In this document: in pieces, positions 52,805-61,926 of the stretch
Layout of the letters: each line of letters begins with the position of its first letter
Numbering within the stretch: the stretch's first letter is position 1
NCBI RefSeq assembly: GCF_019710575.1
Contig: NZ_JAHWFK010000046.1
Span: 1 to 64,000, forward strand
Direction: 5' to 3'
Length of the DNA: 64,000 bases
Source of the DNA: Paractinoplanes polyasparticus
GTDB lineage: Bacteria > Actinomycetota > Actinomycetes > Mycobacteriales > Micromonosporaceae
Position numbers and translations under genes: made by a program
Notes under the pieces: generated by a model
Databases searched by the model: none
What the model was told of the DNA's origin: nothing
What the model saw: only the letters and a program-made list of their open reading frames with translations

Positions 52805-52810
52805 ATCCTA
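52805..52810 (-). promoter_or_regulatory. -10 hexamer of leaderless small gene
   Basis: Minus-strand TAGGAT, six bases, ATG at 52798. Best match to the consensus in the window. Confidence 0.55.
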
Positions 52811-52856
52811 ACAGGACGAGATCGCCCGCCGCACCGGTTTGCTCTCCGTGACGGCC

Positions 52857-52993
52857 GCCTCGAAACGCTCAGCGATGCATGTGCGCGCGGAAGACGCCCG
52901 TCGCCTCGAAACGCTCAGCCACGCGACAGCGCGGGGAAGACGCCCACTGCCTCGAACGCTCAGCCACGCAAAAACGCGGGGAAGACGCCCGCC
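52857..52993 (-). repeat. 46-bp tandem repeat at the 3' end of the FAD monooxygenase gene
   Basis: Units at 52857-52902, 52903-52948 and 52949-52993 (the last 45 bp). The gene-internal unit encodes the last residues GVFPAFLRG and the stop; the two downstream units repeat this tail and its stop codon. Confidence 0.85.
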
Positions 52994-54453
52994 GCCTCCG
53001 AGACGGCGGCCTCGGCGGCCACGAACCCGTCCGGGCGTACGAGATAGAGGCGCCCCGGCTGCAGACCGGTGCCGGGCGCGGGCGGGAAGACGTGCACCGG
53101 GAGGCTGAGGTCCGGCACGTCGGTCGCCGCCACCCCGCCGTACGCGTGAATTTGCCATCGGAGGTCTCGCAGCACCTCGAAGTTGCCGCCCGCCCAGGGC
53201 AGCCGCCGGCCCACCACCGGGTCGCGGCGCCCACCGGCCGCGGCCCGCGCGTTCGGCGTCATCCAGTAGTGGACGCGGATCTGCGACACGTACTGGAACA
53301 CCCGCCCGCCGCCCGACAGCCTGGGTACGAAACGGACACCGAGCGGCGCCACAACCGGCACCAGGACTCGCCGCAGCAGCCGGGCGACCGGCCGCTGCGA
53401 CGTGATCGCGCCGAAGATCCGGTCGGTCGTGGCCACCAGCGTGCGCGCCACCGGGCGGCGCTCGGCCTCGTAGCGGTCGAGCCACGCGTCCTTGCGGCGC
53501 CCCTGCAGCACGTCGGCCAGCTTGAAGGCCAGGTTGTGCGCGTCCTGCATGCCGGTGTTCATGCCCTGGCCGCCGACCGGCGAGTGCACATGGGCCGCGT
53601 CCCCGGCCAGGAAGAACGGCCCGTCCCGGAAGGTCGCGGCGACCCGGTGGTGCACCTTGTACGTGGCGAACCACCGCGATTCGCCGTACGTGACCGCGAA
53701 CCGCCTGATCCGCGGGCGCACGTCCTCCTCGGTGAGCCGCGAGTCACCGTCCTCGTCGCGCACCAGGCCGAGCAGGCGCCACGCGTGCCGGCCGCGCATC
53801 GGGAAGCCGAGCAGGAAATCGCTCCCACCCGGGCGTACGTTGATCGCGTTCTCGACCAGGCCGGCCACGCCGACCGCGTCGATCACGTAGAACCGGTGCG
53901 GGTTGGTGACTCCCTCGTACGCGATGCGCCGCGCCTTGCGGACGGCCGAGTTCGACCCGTCGCAGCCCACGCAGAAGCGGGCCCGCACGGTGTCGTTGCC
54001 GACCTTGGCCTCGACGCCGTCCTCGACCTGTCGGACCGCCGTCACCGGGGTCTCCCACCGCACAATCCGACTAGGAGCACCGGCGCCCAGCTTCTGCAGG
54101 TTCTCGTAGAGGATCTCCTCGTTGCGGCTCTGCTCGAGGACCTCGATGAACGGAAAGGGCGTGAGGGTGCCGCCGAGCCGGCCGAGCGACACGCGCCCGA
54201 ACACGCGGTCGAGGAAGCCGGGCGCCAGCGCGTCGGCGCGCTCGGCGGCCTCGAGCACCTGGTCGGCCAGGCCCAGCTGGTCGTAGATCTCGAGGCTGCG
54301 GGCCTGGACGACGAGGGCGCGCGACTCGCGGGTCGGGCCTTCCTTGCCGTCGGCGACGATCACGTCGACCCCGAGTTTGACCAGCCAGTTGGCGAGCATC
54401 AGCCCGGTCGGGCCGGCGCCCACCACCAGCACGTCACACGACAGCTCGGCCAT
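52960..54453 (-). CDS. FAD-dependent monooxygenase (PHBH/TfdB-type)
   Basis: 497 residues. Flavin motifs are intact: GAGPTGLMLANWL near the N-terminus (GxGxxG), the DG motif CVGCDGSNSAVRK and the GD motif FFLAGDAAHVHSPVGGQGMNTGMQDAHNLAFKL. A thioredoxin-like C-terminal region is shortened. Hydroxylates an aromatic or polyketide substrate using NAD(P)H and O2; substrate unknown. Its 3' end is triplicated as a tandem repeat. Ten bases after the M20 gene's end on the same strand, so possibly co-transcribed. Confidence 0.88.
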   Translation of the reverse strand: MAELSCDVLVVGAGPTGLMLANWLVKLGVDVIVADGKEGPTRESRALVVQARSLEIYDQLGLADQVLEAAERADALAPGFLDRVFGRVSLGRLGGTLTPFPFIEVLEQSRNEEILYENLQKLGAGAPSRIVRWETPVTAVRQVEDGVEAKVGNDTVRARFCVGCDGSNSAVRKARRIAYEGVTNPHRFYVIDAVGVAGLVENAINVRPGGSDFLLGFPMRGRHAWRLLGLVRDEDGDSRLTEEDVRPRIRRFAVTYGESRWFATYKVHHRVAATFRDGPFFLAGDAAHVHSPVGGQGMNTGMQDAHNLAFKLADVLQGRRKDAWLDRYEAERRPVARTLVATTDRIFGAITSQRPVARLLRRVLVPVVAPLGVRFVPRLSGGGRVFQYVSQIRVHYWMTPNARAAAGGRRDPVVGRRLPWAGGNFEVLRDLRWQIHAYGGVAATDVPDLSLPVHVFPPAPGTGLQPGRLYLVRPDGFVAAEAAVSEAAGVFPAFLRG

Positions 54454-54463
54454 CGGCCGCCCC

Positions 54464-55819
54464 TTACTTCGTCGACAAAGTCTCCGCCACGTTCTTGAGG
54501 AGCAGGGCCTCAGCCACGCACACGCGCTCGAACTCGCCGAGGTGCAGGCTCTCGTCCGGTCCGTGTGCGGCCGAGTGCGGGTCCTCGACGCCGGTGACCA
54601 GGATGGCGGCCTGCGGGAACAGCTGCTGGAAGGTGGCGATGAACGGGATCGAGCCGCCCACGCCCATGTCGACCGGGTCGGTACCGTCCCAGGCCGAGCG
54701 GAAGGCGGCGCGCGCGGCGTCGTACGCGGGGCCGGTCGCGTCGATCACGCAGGGCTCACCGTCGGCTTCCAGGGTGACCTCGACCTCCGCGCCCCACGGC
54801 ACGTGCTTCTCGAGGTGGGACCGCACGGCCGCGTACGCCGCCTTCGGGTCGTCGCCGGGCGCCAGGCGTACGGAAATCTTGGCCTTGGCGGTGGGCTGGA
54901 GCGCGTTGGCCGCCTCGAACGTGCGGGGCGCGTCGATGCCCAGCACCGAGATCGACGGCTTGGTCCAGATGCGGTCGGTGATCGAACCCTTGCCGATCAG
55001 TTCGACGCCGTCGAGCATGCCCGCCTCGTGGCGGAACCGGTCGGCCGGGTAGTCGACGCTCGCGCCCTCACGACCGACCAGTCCGTCGACCGCGACCTCG
55101 CCGCTCTCGTCGTGCAGGGTCGACAGCAGGCGGGCCAGGGTGATCAGCGCGTCGGGCACCGGGCCGCCGAACATGCCGCTGTGCACCGCCGACTTGAGCA
55201 CCTTGACCTCGGCGAACAGGTTGACCAGGCCGCGCAGCGAGGTGGTCAGGGCGGGGCGGCCGATGTCCCAGTTGCCGGAGTCGGCGATCACGATCACGTC
55301 GGACCGCAGCTCCTCGCGGAACTCCTCGATGATCGCGTCGAGCGACTCGGACCCGTACTCCTCCTCGCCCTCGACGAAGACGACCACGCCGACCGGCAGC
55401 TGGTCGCCGAAGGCACGCAACGCGGCGACGTGGGCCATCACGCCGGCCTTGTCGTCGGCCGCGCCCCGCCCGTACAGGCGGCCGTCGCGCTCGACCGGCT
55501 CGAACGGATCGCTGCTCCACAGCGACACGTCGCCGACGGGCTGCACGTCGTGGTGTGCGTACAGCAGGACGGTCGGCGCGCCCTCGGGGGCGGCCTTGCG
55601 CCCGATGACGGCCGGCTGGCCACCGCGGACCACGACCTGCGTGTCGAGACCGCAGCCGCGCAGCAGCTCGGCGACGGCCTCGGCGGACCGCTCGACGTGG
55701 GAGTGGTCGAAACCCTCGAAGGCGATGCCCGGGATGCGGACCAGCCGCTCCAGGTCGGCCCGGACTCCGGGGAACTCCCGCGCGACGGCCGCGCGCAGAT
55801 CGTCTTCGCTCAAACTCAT
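54464..55819 (-). CDS. M20-family dipeptidase/deacylase
   Basis: 451 residues. Di-zinc ligands are visible: His in YAHHDVQP, Asp in GRGAADDKAG, Glu pair in VEGEEEYGSES, Asp in IADSGNWD and the late His in EDPHSAAHGPDESLHL. A dimerisation lid domain interrupts the catalytic domain. Family members cleave dipeptides or acyl-amino acids; substrate not fixed. Minus strand, between the M48 gene and the monooxygenase. Confidence 0.93.
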   Translation of the reverse strand: MSLSEDDLRAAVAREFPGVRADLERLVRIPGIAFEGFDHSHVERSAEAVAELLRGCGLDTQVVVRGGQPAVIGRKAAPEGAPTVLLYAHHDVQPVGDVSLWSSDPFEPVERDGRLYGRGAADDKAGVMAHVAALRAFGDQLPVGVVVFVEGEEEYGSESLDAIIEEFREELRSDVIVIADSGNWDIGRPALTTSLRGLVNLFAEVKVLKSAVHSGMFGGPVPDALITLARLLSTLHDESGEVAVDGLVGREGASVDYPADRFRHEAGMLDGVELIGKGSITDRIWTKPSISVLGIDAPRTFEAANALQPTAKAKISVRLAPGDDPKAAYAAVRSHLEKHVPWGAEVEVTLEADGEPCVIDATGPAYDAARAAFRSAWDGTDPVDMGVGGSIPFIATFQQLFPQAAILVTGVEDPHSAAHGPDESLHLGEFERVCVAEALLLKNVAETLSTK

Positions 55820-55840
55820 GAGGATGATCCTAAGGGTCGT

Positions 55841-56902
55841 TCAGCTCTCTTCGCCGTCTTGCCGGCCCCGCCGGGAGGCGTCCCCCATCCAGCCGCGGGC
55901 GCCGCGCACGGCCGATCCGGCCAGGTCGCCGGCGCCGTCGCCGAGCTTGCGGAGCAGACCGACCAGCGGATCCTGCGAGTTGGTGAACGTCTCGCGGTAC
56001 GACTGGGCGGCCGCCTTCACGTCGTCGCTCACCGAGGCGTCGCCGTCCGAGTCGCGGCGGGGGTAGTCGCCGCCGAGGATCTCGGCGTACGCCCCGGAGT
56101 CGACCCACTTGCGCAGCTCGGAGGCACGGGCCACGGGCACGGGGTGGGTGCTGCCCAGAGTCATGCCGATCTTGTGGATGCTGTCGCGCAGGTCGCCGCC
56201 GCTCTCGTACTCCGCCGCCTGCTCGAGGAAGGCGGCCGTGTCGATCTGGGAGAGGTCGCCGCCGCCGGCCAGCTTCATCAGCAGGCGCAGCGAGGCCGAC
56301 GGGTCCTGCCCGGCGAGCAGCCCGGCACGGTCGGCCGACAGCTCGGCCTTGCGCCACCACTCGAGCATCGCCGTGATGATCGCCCGCAGCGCGATCGCGC
56401 CCACCGGCAGCCAGCTCAGGCTGGCCGCCCAGCGGGTCAGGATCATCAGGATGGTCTTGTAGACGGCGTGGCCGCTGCGGACATGGCCGATCTCGTGGCC
56501 GAGCATCGCGCGCAGCTCGTCGTCGTCCAGCCGCTCGACGGCGCCGGTGGTGATCACGATGAACGGCTTGTCGAGGCCGATCGCCGAGCCGTTGATGATC
56601 GGGTCCTGCGAGACGTAGAGCTCGGGCAGCTCGACCACGTCGAGGGTGGTGGCGGCCTCGGTGAAGCGCTGGTAGACCCGCGGATACTGACGGTGGTCGA
56701 CCCGGATGGCGCCGGCCAGGAACTGCAGCCGGAAGCCGCGCTCGTTCCACATGCCGAAGAACGCCTTGACCACGTCGTCGAAGCCGCGCAGCTCGCGCAG
56801 GGCGGTCAGCGCGCCCCGGTCAGCCGGATGTTCCCAGGCCCGCGAGCTGATGCCGGTCAGGGTCACACGCCTGCGTACCGGGCGGTTCTCTTCGTCGGTC
56901 AT
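55841..56902 (-). CDS. M48-family zinc metallopeptidase
   Basis: 353 residues from ATG 56902 (ATGA overlap with the kinase stop). Zinc motif His136-Glu137-x2-His140 (GHEIGH) with hydrophobic segment after it (LTRWAASLSWLPVGAIALRAIITAML) and a downstream SADRAGLLA metal-ligand region. HtpX/Oma1-like; likely a membrane-associated quality-control protease. C-terminal ~80 residues are charged and variable. Confidence 0.9.
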   Translation of the reverse strand: MTDEENRPVRRRVTLTGISSRAWEHPADRGALTALRELRGFDDVVKAFFGMWNERGFRLQFLAGAIRVDHRQYPRVYQRFTEAATTLDVVELPELYVSQDPIINGSAIGLDKPFIVITTGAVERLDDDELRAMLGHEIGHVRSGHAVYKTILMILTRWAASLSWLPVGAIALRAIITAMLEWWRKAELSADRAGLLAGQDPSASLRLLMKLAGGGDLSQIDTAAFLEQAAEYESGGDLRDSIHKIGMTLGSTHPVPVARASELRKWVDSGAYAEILGGDYPRRDSDGDASVSDDVKAAAQSYRETFTNSQDPLVGLLRKLGDGAGDLAGSAVRGARGWMGDASRRGRQDGEES

Positions 56903-57465
56903 CGTGCCCACCCTTCCGTCGCGCCGTCGACGATCAGATCCGCCTGGGCGGCTGTGTCGTCCACGGCGAAGTGCCTGTCCTCGGCGGCCCGCCAGCGCTC
57001 AAGGTACTTCCGATACGCAACGCTGTCGTCCCCGTCGCGGGCGATCGCGCGCTCCCAGCGAAGTTCGGGCGGCGCATCGACAAAAACGGCGAAGGTCAAC
57101 TCGGGACGAATCTCGCGCCGGGCGGCACTCACCCCTTCCAGCAGCACGGCCGGCCGGGGCGGAACTGTCAGTGACCGGCCCGCGAAATCCTTTTTGTCCC
57201 AGTCGTAGCGCCGGTAGGTGGCCGTCCGGCCGAGCCGCAGCGGGGCGAGCACTTCCTCTTCCAGCCGCGTCCAGAAGGTGAACTGATCGTCCCAGCCGTT
57301 GAGCAGGTCATCGGTGTGCACGACGGGCGCGTCGCCGAGCGCGGCAGCCAGCCGGCTTGCGAAGCGCGTCTTGCCCGCGCCGCTGGGCCCGTCGACGGCG
57401 ATCAGGCGCACGTCGCCCAGGCGAGGCGGCCGGTTCATGACGTACGCGGCCAGGTCGTCGATCAC
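56899..57465 (-). CDS. P-loop kinase, uridine-kinase-like
   Basis: 188 residues from GTG 57465, which overlaps the cobQ stop (GTGA). P-loop GPSGAGKTRFA, HTDDLLNGWD (lid/substrate region) and the YDWDKKDFAGRSLTVPPRPAVLLEGVSAARRE stretch match uridine/cytidine-kinase-like proteins. The acceptor may be a nucleoside or other sugar alcohol. Cobalamin context could be coincidental. Confidence 0.8.
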   Translation of the reverse strand: MIDDLAAYVMNRPPRLGDVRLIAVDGPSGAGKTRFASRLAAALGDAPVVHTDDLLNGWDDQFTFWTRLEEEVLAPLRLGRTATYRRYDWDKKDFAGRSLTVPPRPAVLLEGVSAARREIRPELTFAVFVDAPPELRWERAIARDGDDSVAYRKYLERWRAAEDRHFAVDDTAAQADLIVDGATEGWAR

Positions 57466-58994
57466 CGCTGCGGCGCCCCGGGGGGAAGGAAGGGCGCGCC
57501 GTCCGGCGGTCCGCTTTCGATGAGCCGCCACAGCGCCTCCGTGTCGAGATGCTGCTCGACCAGGTCGCCCAGCACGTCCAGCGCGTGGTCGCGGACGCCC
57601 GCGAACCGGATGTCGGCGGCCACGGTGAAGCCGCCGCGGCCGGCCTGGCGGGCAGCCGCTGTCAGGAACCGGCGGCGGAACTCGTCGGACTCGAAGGCGC
57701 CGTGCCAGTGGGTGCCGTAGACGTTGTCACGGACCGCCCCCTCGGGCCGCCCATCGGCGTACCGGAGGAAGGGCTCTTGACTGCGCTCGGTGACCGCGCC
57801 GTGGTGGATCTCGTAGCCGGAGACGGGCGCGCCGAAGCCCTCGCCGGTCGGCCGGCCCAGATGCTTACGCGGCTCGAAGGCGATCCGGACGGGCAGAAGA
57901 CCCAGGCCGGGCACGGTGCCGCGGCGGCTCTCGACCTCGTCGGTGATCGTCTCGGCCAGCATCTGGAAACCGCCGCAGATGCCGAGCAACGGCTTTCCGG
58001 CTGCGGCGTGCGTGAGGATCGCGTCCGCCAGTCCGGTCTCGCGTAGCCAGGCGAGGTCGCTGACAGTCGCCTTCGAACCGGGAACGACCACAAGATCGGC
58101 GTCGGCGATCTCGGCCGGTTCGACCGTGAGTCGCACCTGGACACCCGGCTCGGTCGCCAGCGCCTCGGCGTCGGTGGCGTTCGAAAGGCGCGGCAGGCGG
58201 ACAACGGCGACGCGCAGCCACTCGGTGCCACGCGGCCCGCGCGGGCGGCCCAGAATCCTCCCGTACGCGAGGGAGTCCTCGCCGTCGAGCCAGATCTCCG
58301 GATGGAACGGCAGCACGCCGTACACCGGCCGGTGCGTCACCGACGTGATCATGTCGAGCCCGGGCCGCAGCAGGCCGAGGTCGCCGCGAAACTTGTTGAT
58401 CACGAAACCGGCGACGAGGGTCTGATCCTCGGGACTGAGCAGCGCGACCGTGCCGAACAGGGCCGCGAAGACGCCGCCGCGGTCGATGTCACCGACGACG
58501 ATCGCCGGCAGGCCGGCCTGCCGGGCCAGGCCCATGTTGACGAAGTCGCCGTCCCGCAGGTTGATCTCGGCCGGGCTGCCCGCCCCCTCGCAGATGACGG
58601 CGTCGTACTCCGCGCGGAGTTCGGCCAGGGCGGCGTGCGCGGTCTCGGCCAGACGCGGCCGCAGCGACCGGTAATTGCCGGCCGTGACGGTGTCGACGGC
58701 CTCGCCGAGCAGCACCACCTGGCTCGAGAAGTCGCTGCCCGGCTTGAGCAGCACGGGGTTGAACCGCAGGTCGGGCGCGATGCCGGCCGCTGCGGCCTGC
58801 ATCGCCTGGGCGCGCCCGATCTCGCCGCCCCGCCCGTCCGCCCCCACGACGACCACCGAGTTGTTGGACATGTTCTGCGCCTTGAACGGCGCCACCTTGA
58901 CGCCGCGACGGTAGAGCCACCGGCAGATGCCCGCGGTGAGGATGCTCTTGCCGGCGTCCGAGGTGGTGCCGGCGACGAGAAGGCCGCCGCTCAC
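57462..58994 (-). CDS. cobQ: Cobyric acid synthase
   Basis: 510 residues. The ATPase domain opens MSGGLLVAGTTSDAGKS and has the APFKAQNMSNNS motif; the glutamine amidotransferase domain keeps its nucleophile Cys340 in LGICGGFQML and a His in THWHG. Adds the four amide groups at b, d, e and g to yield cobyric acid. In contrast to the CobB homologue of this window its glutaminase site is intact. The GTG start overlaps the cobD stop (GTGA). Confidence 0.96.
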   Translation of the reverse strand: MSGGLLVAGTTSDAGKSILTAGICRWLYRRGVKVAPFKAQNMSNNSVVVVGADGRGGEIGRAQAMQAAAAGIAPDLRFNPVLLKPGSDFSSQVVLLGEAVDTVTAGNYRSLRPRLAETAHAALAELRAEYDAVICEGAGSPAEINLRDGDFVNMGLARQAGLPAIVVGDIDRGGVFAALFGTVALLSPEDQTLVAGFVINKFRGDLGLLRPGLDMITSVTHRPVYGVLPFHPEIWLDGEDSLAYGRILGRPRGPRGTEWLRVAVVRLPRLSNATDAEALATEPGVQVRLTVEPAEIADADLVVVPGSKATVSDLAWLRETGLADAILTHAAAGKPLLGICGGFQMLAETITDEVESRRGTVPGLGLLPVRIAFEPRKHLGRPTGEGFGAPVSGYEIHHGAVTERSQEPFLRYADGRPEGAVRDNVYGTHWHGAFESDEFRRRFLTAAARQAGRGGFTVAADIRFAGVRDHALDVLGDLVEQHLDTEALWRLIESGPPDGAPFLPPGAPQR

Positions 58995-60031
58995 AGCCCT
59001 TTGTCCCCTGACCTGCTGGTCGGTTTGATCGCCTTGCCCCTCAGCAGCGCCACTCCGACAGCGAGGCCGGCGGCGGCCAGACCGACGCTGCCCGACACCC
59101 GTGCGGCCCGCCGCAGGTGCTTGGCCGACGGACGAGGGCCGTCCCCGAGGAAGGGCCTGGTCTCACTGCGTCCGAAATAGACGTTGCGGCCTCCGAGGCG
59201 TACGCCCAGAGCCCCCGCCATGGCCGACTCGCACTGCCCGGCGTTGGGGGAAGGGTGGTCGTTGCGGTCGCGGCGCCAGACCCGCAGCGCCTCCCTCGGA
59301 TTCCCACCCGCGACCGGCGACACCGCGACCGTCAACAATCCGGTGAGCCGGGCCGGCAACAGGTTGAGCCCATCGTCGAGCCGGGCCGAGGCCGTGCCGA
59401 ACCGCGCGTACCGCGGCGACCGGTGCCCGACCATCGCGTCCAGCGTGTTGGCCGCCCGATAGGCCAGCAGCCCCGGAAGCCCGAGCAGCCCGCCCCAGAC
59501 CAGCGGCGCCACCACCGCGTCGGAAGTGTTCTCGGCGACCGACTCGACCGTGGCCCGCGCCAACTCCGGCTCGTCCAGCCCGGCGGGATCACGGCCGCAG
59601 AGGTGGTTCAGCCGCCCCCGCGCCGAGTTCAGATCGCCGTCGTCGAGGTGCCCGGCCATGATCCGCGATTCCCGCCGGAGCGTCCGCCCGCCCAGCACAG
59701 TCCATGTGGCGGCAGCCACGAGAGCGGCCCGGGCGACGGGCAGGCGCCGGGTGGCCGCCGCCGCCCCGAGCCCGGCCAGCGCCGGCACCCCCACGGCGAT
59801 CGCCGCGAAGGCCGCTCCCGACCGGCGGTTGGGGGCGTAGATCTGCTTCTCCAGAGCTGCCGCCGCTGTCCCGAACCCGGCCACCGGGTGGAACCGCCGC
59901 GGATCCCCGAACGCCGCATCAAGCAGGTAGCCCGCCGCCAGCCCGACCGCGTCCGCGGCCCCCGGCTGACTCGCCGCGCGCCAGATCCCTTTCGGGAGCC
60001 CTGTCCAGGGCCCCGCCCCCGCCCCCGCCAC
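58991..60031 (-). CDS. cobD: Adenosylcobinamide-phosphate synthase (CobD/CbiB)
   Basis: 346 residues, membrane protein with several helices. Signatures GYLLDAAFGDPRRFHPV, ESVAENTSDAVVAPL, AYRAANTLDAMVGHRSPRYARFGTASARLDD, and PNAGQCESAMAGALGVRLGG. Attaches aminopropanol (phosphate) to cobyric acid. First gene of the cobD-cobQ-kinase-M48 run with GTGA/ATGA overlaps, so coupled translation is likely. Confidence 0.95.
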   Translation of the reverse strand: MAGAGAGPWTGLPKGIWRAASQPGAADAVGLAAGYLLDAAFGDPRRFHPVAGFGTAAAALEKQIYAPNRRSGAAFAAIAVGVPALAGLGAAAATRRLPVARAALVAAATWTVLGGRTLRRESRIMAGHLDDGDLNSARGRLNHLCGRDPAGLDEPELARATVESVAENTSDAVVAPLVWGGLLGLPGLLAYRAANTLDAMVGHRSPRYARFGTASARLDDGLNLLPARLTGLLTVAVSPVAGGNPREALRVWRRDRNDHPSPNAGQCESAMAGALGVRLGGRNVYFGRSETRPFLGDGPRPSAKHLRRAARVSGSVGLAAAGLAVGVALLRGKAIKPTSRSGDKGL

Positions 60032-60073
60032 GCCCCTGGTCCTTTCGTCCTTGCCGCTTTGCCCTTCCGACGA

Positions 60074-60535
60074 TCATGGGCGCAGGTCGCACACCCAGAC
60101 CACGATTTCCGGAACGTCCGGTTCCGGCCCGTTCGGGAGCGGCACCGGATCGAACTCGCCCCAGACGATCGCGCCCGGCGCGCGGTCCTCAAGGAACTCG
60201 ACGACGATCGTGTGCAGGTCGCCCGTCGTCCGGTACTTCTCGGTGAACGGCAACTCGTCGCGCCCGCACGACCCGGCGGAGCAGCGCAACTGCCCCGCCT
60301 GCAGGTCGTGCCACACATAGAACGTGGCCGGCCCCACGTGCGACATCGCGACGACCTGCTCCCGCAGCAACTCGATCGTCTCTTCGAAGGCGGTGACCAC
60401 CTCGTCAGCCGACAGGCCCATGCGCTCGTGCGGCGGCGCGCCGAACCAGTTGGTGTTGGCGGTCTCGGTGTCCTGGTCGTGCGGCGCGAGAATCAGTGTC
60501 TCGCCCGCGATCGCGCGGATCTCCTTCAACAGCAC
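60074..60535 (-). CDS. Conserved small acidic protein near cobD
   Basis: 153 residues from GTG 60535; CAGACT seven bases upstream. Segments ETLILAPHDQDTETANTNWFGAPPHERMG and VYVWHDLQAGQLRCSAGSC (two or three Cys) followed by FLEDRAPGAIVWGEFDPVPLPNGPEPDVPEIVVWVCDL. I do not recognise a family. The long frame upstream of the start is not supported. Confidence 0.65.
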   Translation of the reverse strand: MLLKEIRAIAGETLILAPHDQDTETANTNWFGAPPHERMGLSADEVVTAFEETIELLREQVVAMSHVGPATFYVWHDLQAGQLRCSAGSCGRDELPFTEKYRTTGDLHTIVVEFLEDRAPGAIVWGEFDPVPLPNGPEPDVPEIVVWVCDLRP

Positions 60536-61075
60536 GCCGCCCAGTCTGCCGGTCCGGCCCCACCCGGGACCAACCGGGCAGGTCGGCCGCGTGGCCCCTT
60601 CCCTCAGGACGATCGGACCACCCCGTTCGGGGGCGGTGTCAGCCTTCCCGGTGATCGGCACCCTTCGCCCGCCCCGGACAAGCGACGCCGTCAGCCCGGG
60701 ATACCTCGTTGACCTGCACCTGAACGCGATCCGAGCCGGCACTCGGGCGTCATGCCCGGGCTTGCGCTTCGCGGACGATCGATGCCATCACCGGCGCCAT
60801 CGATCTGAGGATCCGTGCTCGGAACTCGGGGGAAATCAGGTTCAGGACGGACGCGCTGAGATCGACGCCGACCGACTCCGCACAGTGTGCTGCGGGGAAC
60901 GCCGGCGATCTCGGACAATTCGCGCAGGCCGATGAGCTCGTCCGTCAACTCGCGCCGAGGAGCGTGAAGACGAAGTTCTTTCAAACGGCGGCCAAGGCCA
61001 GCTGGATTTGGCTCCGGCGTCCGGAGTCGTCGACTGAGCGAGCCGGGTGGCCCGGCGGCCACCCGGCTCGGTGGG
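60536..61075. other. Gene-poor gap with a degenerate reading frame
   Basis: No intact gene. On the minus strand (about 60750-60980) two frames together read RELTDELIGLRELSEIAGVP and then VGVDLSASVLNLISPEFRARILRSM, broken by a frameshift; this could be the decayed end of a regulator. Right part holds nothing apart from the end of ssb. Confidence 0.35.
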
Positions 61076-61756
61076 TCAGGCCGCGACGGGCTCCTTCCGG
61101 GAACTGCGGCGCGAGCGCCGGGCGGGTGCGGGATCGGCGGCGGCGATCTGCTCGACCTCGGCCGCGATCTCGTCATCGCTCGGGGATTCGGCTGGAGCGT
61201 CTTCCGAACTCGGTGCGGCGTCGTCGTCCGCAGCCGGGGTGGCGGCTGCGGCCACGTCGAGGAACGTCGGAGCTTCCTCGTCGGGGACGCCCTCGCCGAA
61301 GACGACCGGCACGTCGTCGGCCGGGACCGGGGCCGACTGTTCGCCGCCGATGAAGACGCCGTCCTCGATCGGGGGCAGCGCCTGGGCCGGGCGGGAGTTG
61401 CGGGCGAACCGGGCGCGGCCCCGGGCGAGGTCGTGGCCGATCGAGTACGCCTCCATCTCGTACGAGATGCGGTCGTTGCCCTCGCTGTCTTTCCAGTCGC
61501 GGGTGAAGAGCCGGCCGTAGACGATGACGGGGTCGCCGACGGCGATCGACGAGATCACGCCCTCGGCGAGCCGGCGCCACGCGGTCACCCGCACCCGCAG
61601 GCTGTTGCCGTCGACCCAGGTGTTGGTCTCACGGTCGAACTTGCGCGCGTTGGACGCGACCCGGAAGTTGGCGACCATCGAGCCGGACTGCTCGAGACGC
61701 CGCCATTCCGGCGCCATCAGCACGTTGCCCACGACGACGAGGTTGGTGTCGAACAT
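61076..61756 (-). CDS. ssb: Single-stranded DNA-binding protein
   Basis: 226 residues from ATG 61756, five bases after AGGAGGT. The OB fold (residues ~1-115: FDTNLVVVGNVLMAPEWRR, TWVDGNSLRVRVTAWRRLAEG, GDPVIVYGRLFTRDWKD) is followed by a long acidic Pro/Ala tail that ends in a basic patch (RRSRRSSRKEPVAA), unlike the usual acidic DDDIPF tip. It is therefore likely the paralogous SSB, not the replisome form. EttA and SSB are neighbours in mycobacteria (Rv2477c, Rv2478c). Confidence 0.92.
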   Translation of the reverse strand: MFDTNLVVVGNVLMAPEWRRLEQSGSMVANFRVASNARKFDRETNTWVDGNSLRVRVTAWRRLAEGVISSIAVGDPVIVYGRLFTRDWKDSEGNDRISYEMEAYSIGHDLARGRARFARNSRPAQALPPIEDGVFIGGEQSAPVPADDVPVVFGEGVPDEEAPTFLDVAAAATPAADDDAAPSSEDAPAESPSDDEIAAEVEQIAAADPAPARRSRRSSRKEPVAA

Positions 61757-61914
61757 GGTGACCTCCTGTTGTGTTGCGGTGAGGTGGGCAGCTTCGCGCT
61801 CGGGGCGTACGGCCGGGGGATCTTGAGGAGGGGGTTGTGGACAAGTCGTACGGCTGTGGATATCCGCCGCGGGGCGGTGGTTTCTGATACCGCGCACGGT
61901 CGGGTACCGGTGGG

Positions 61915-61920
61915 TAGCCT
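61915..61920 (+). promoter_or_regulatory. -10 hexamer of leaderless hydrolase gene
   Basis: TAGCCT, six bases, GTG at 61927. Confidence 0.5.
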
Positions 61921-61926
61921 GGGCGC

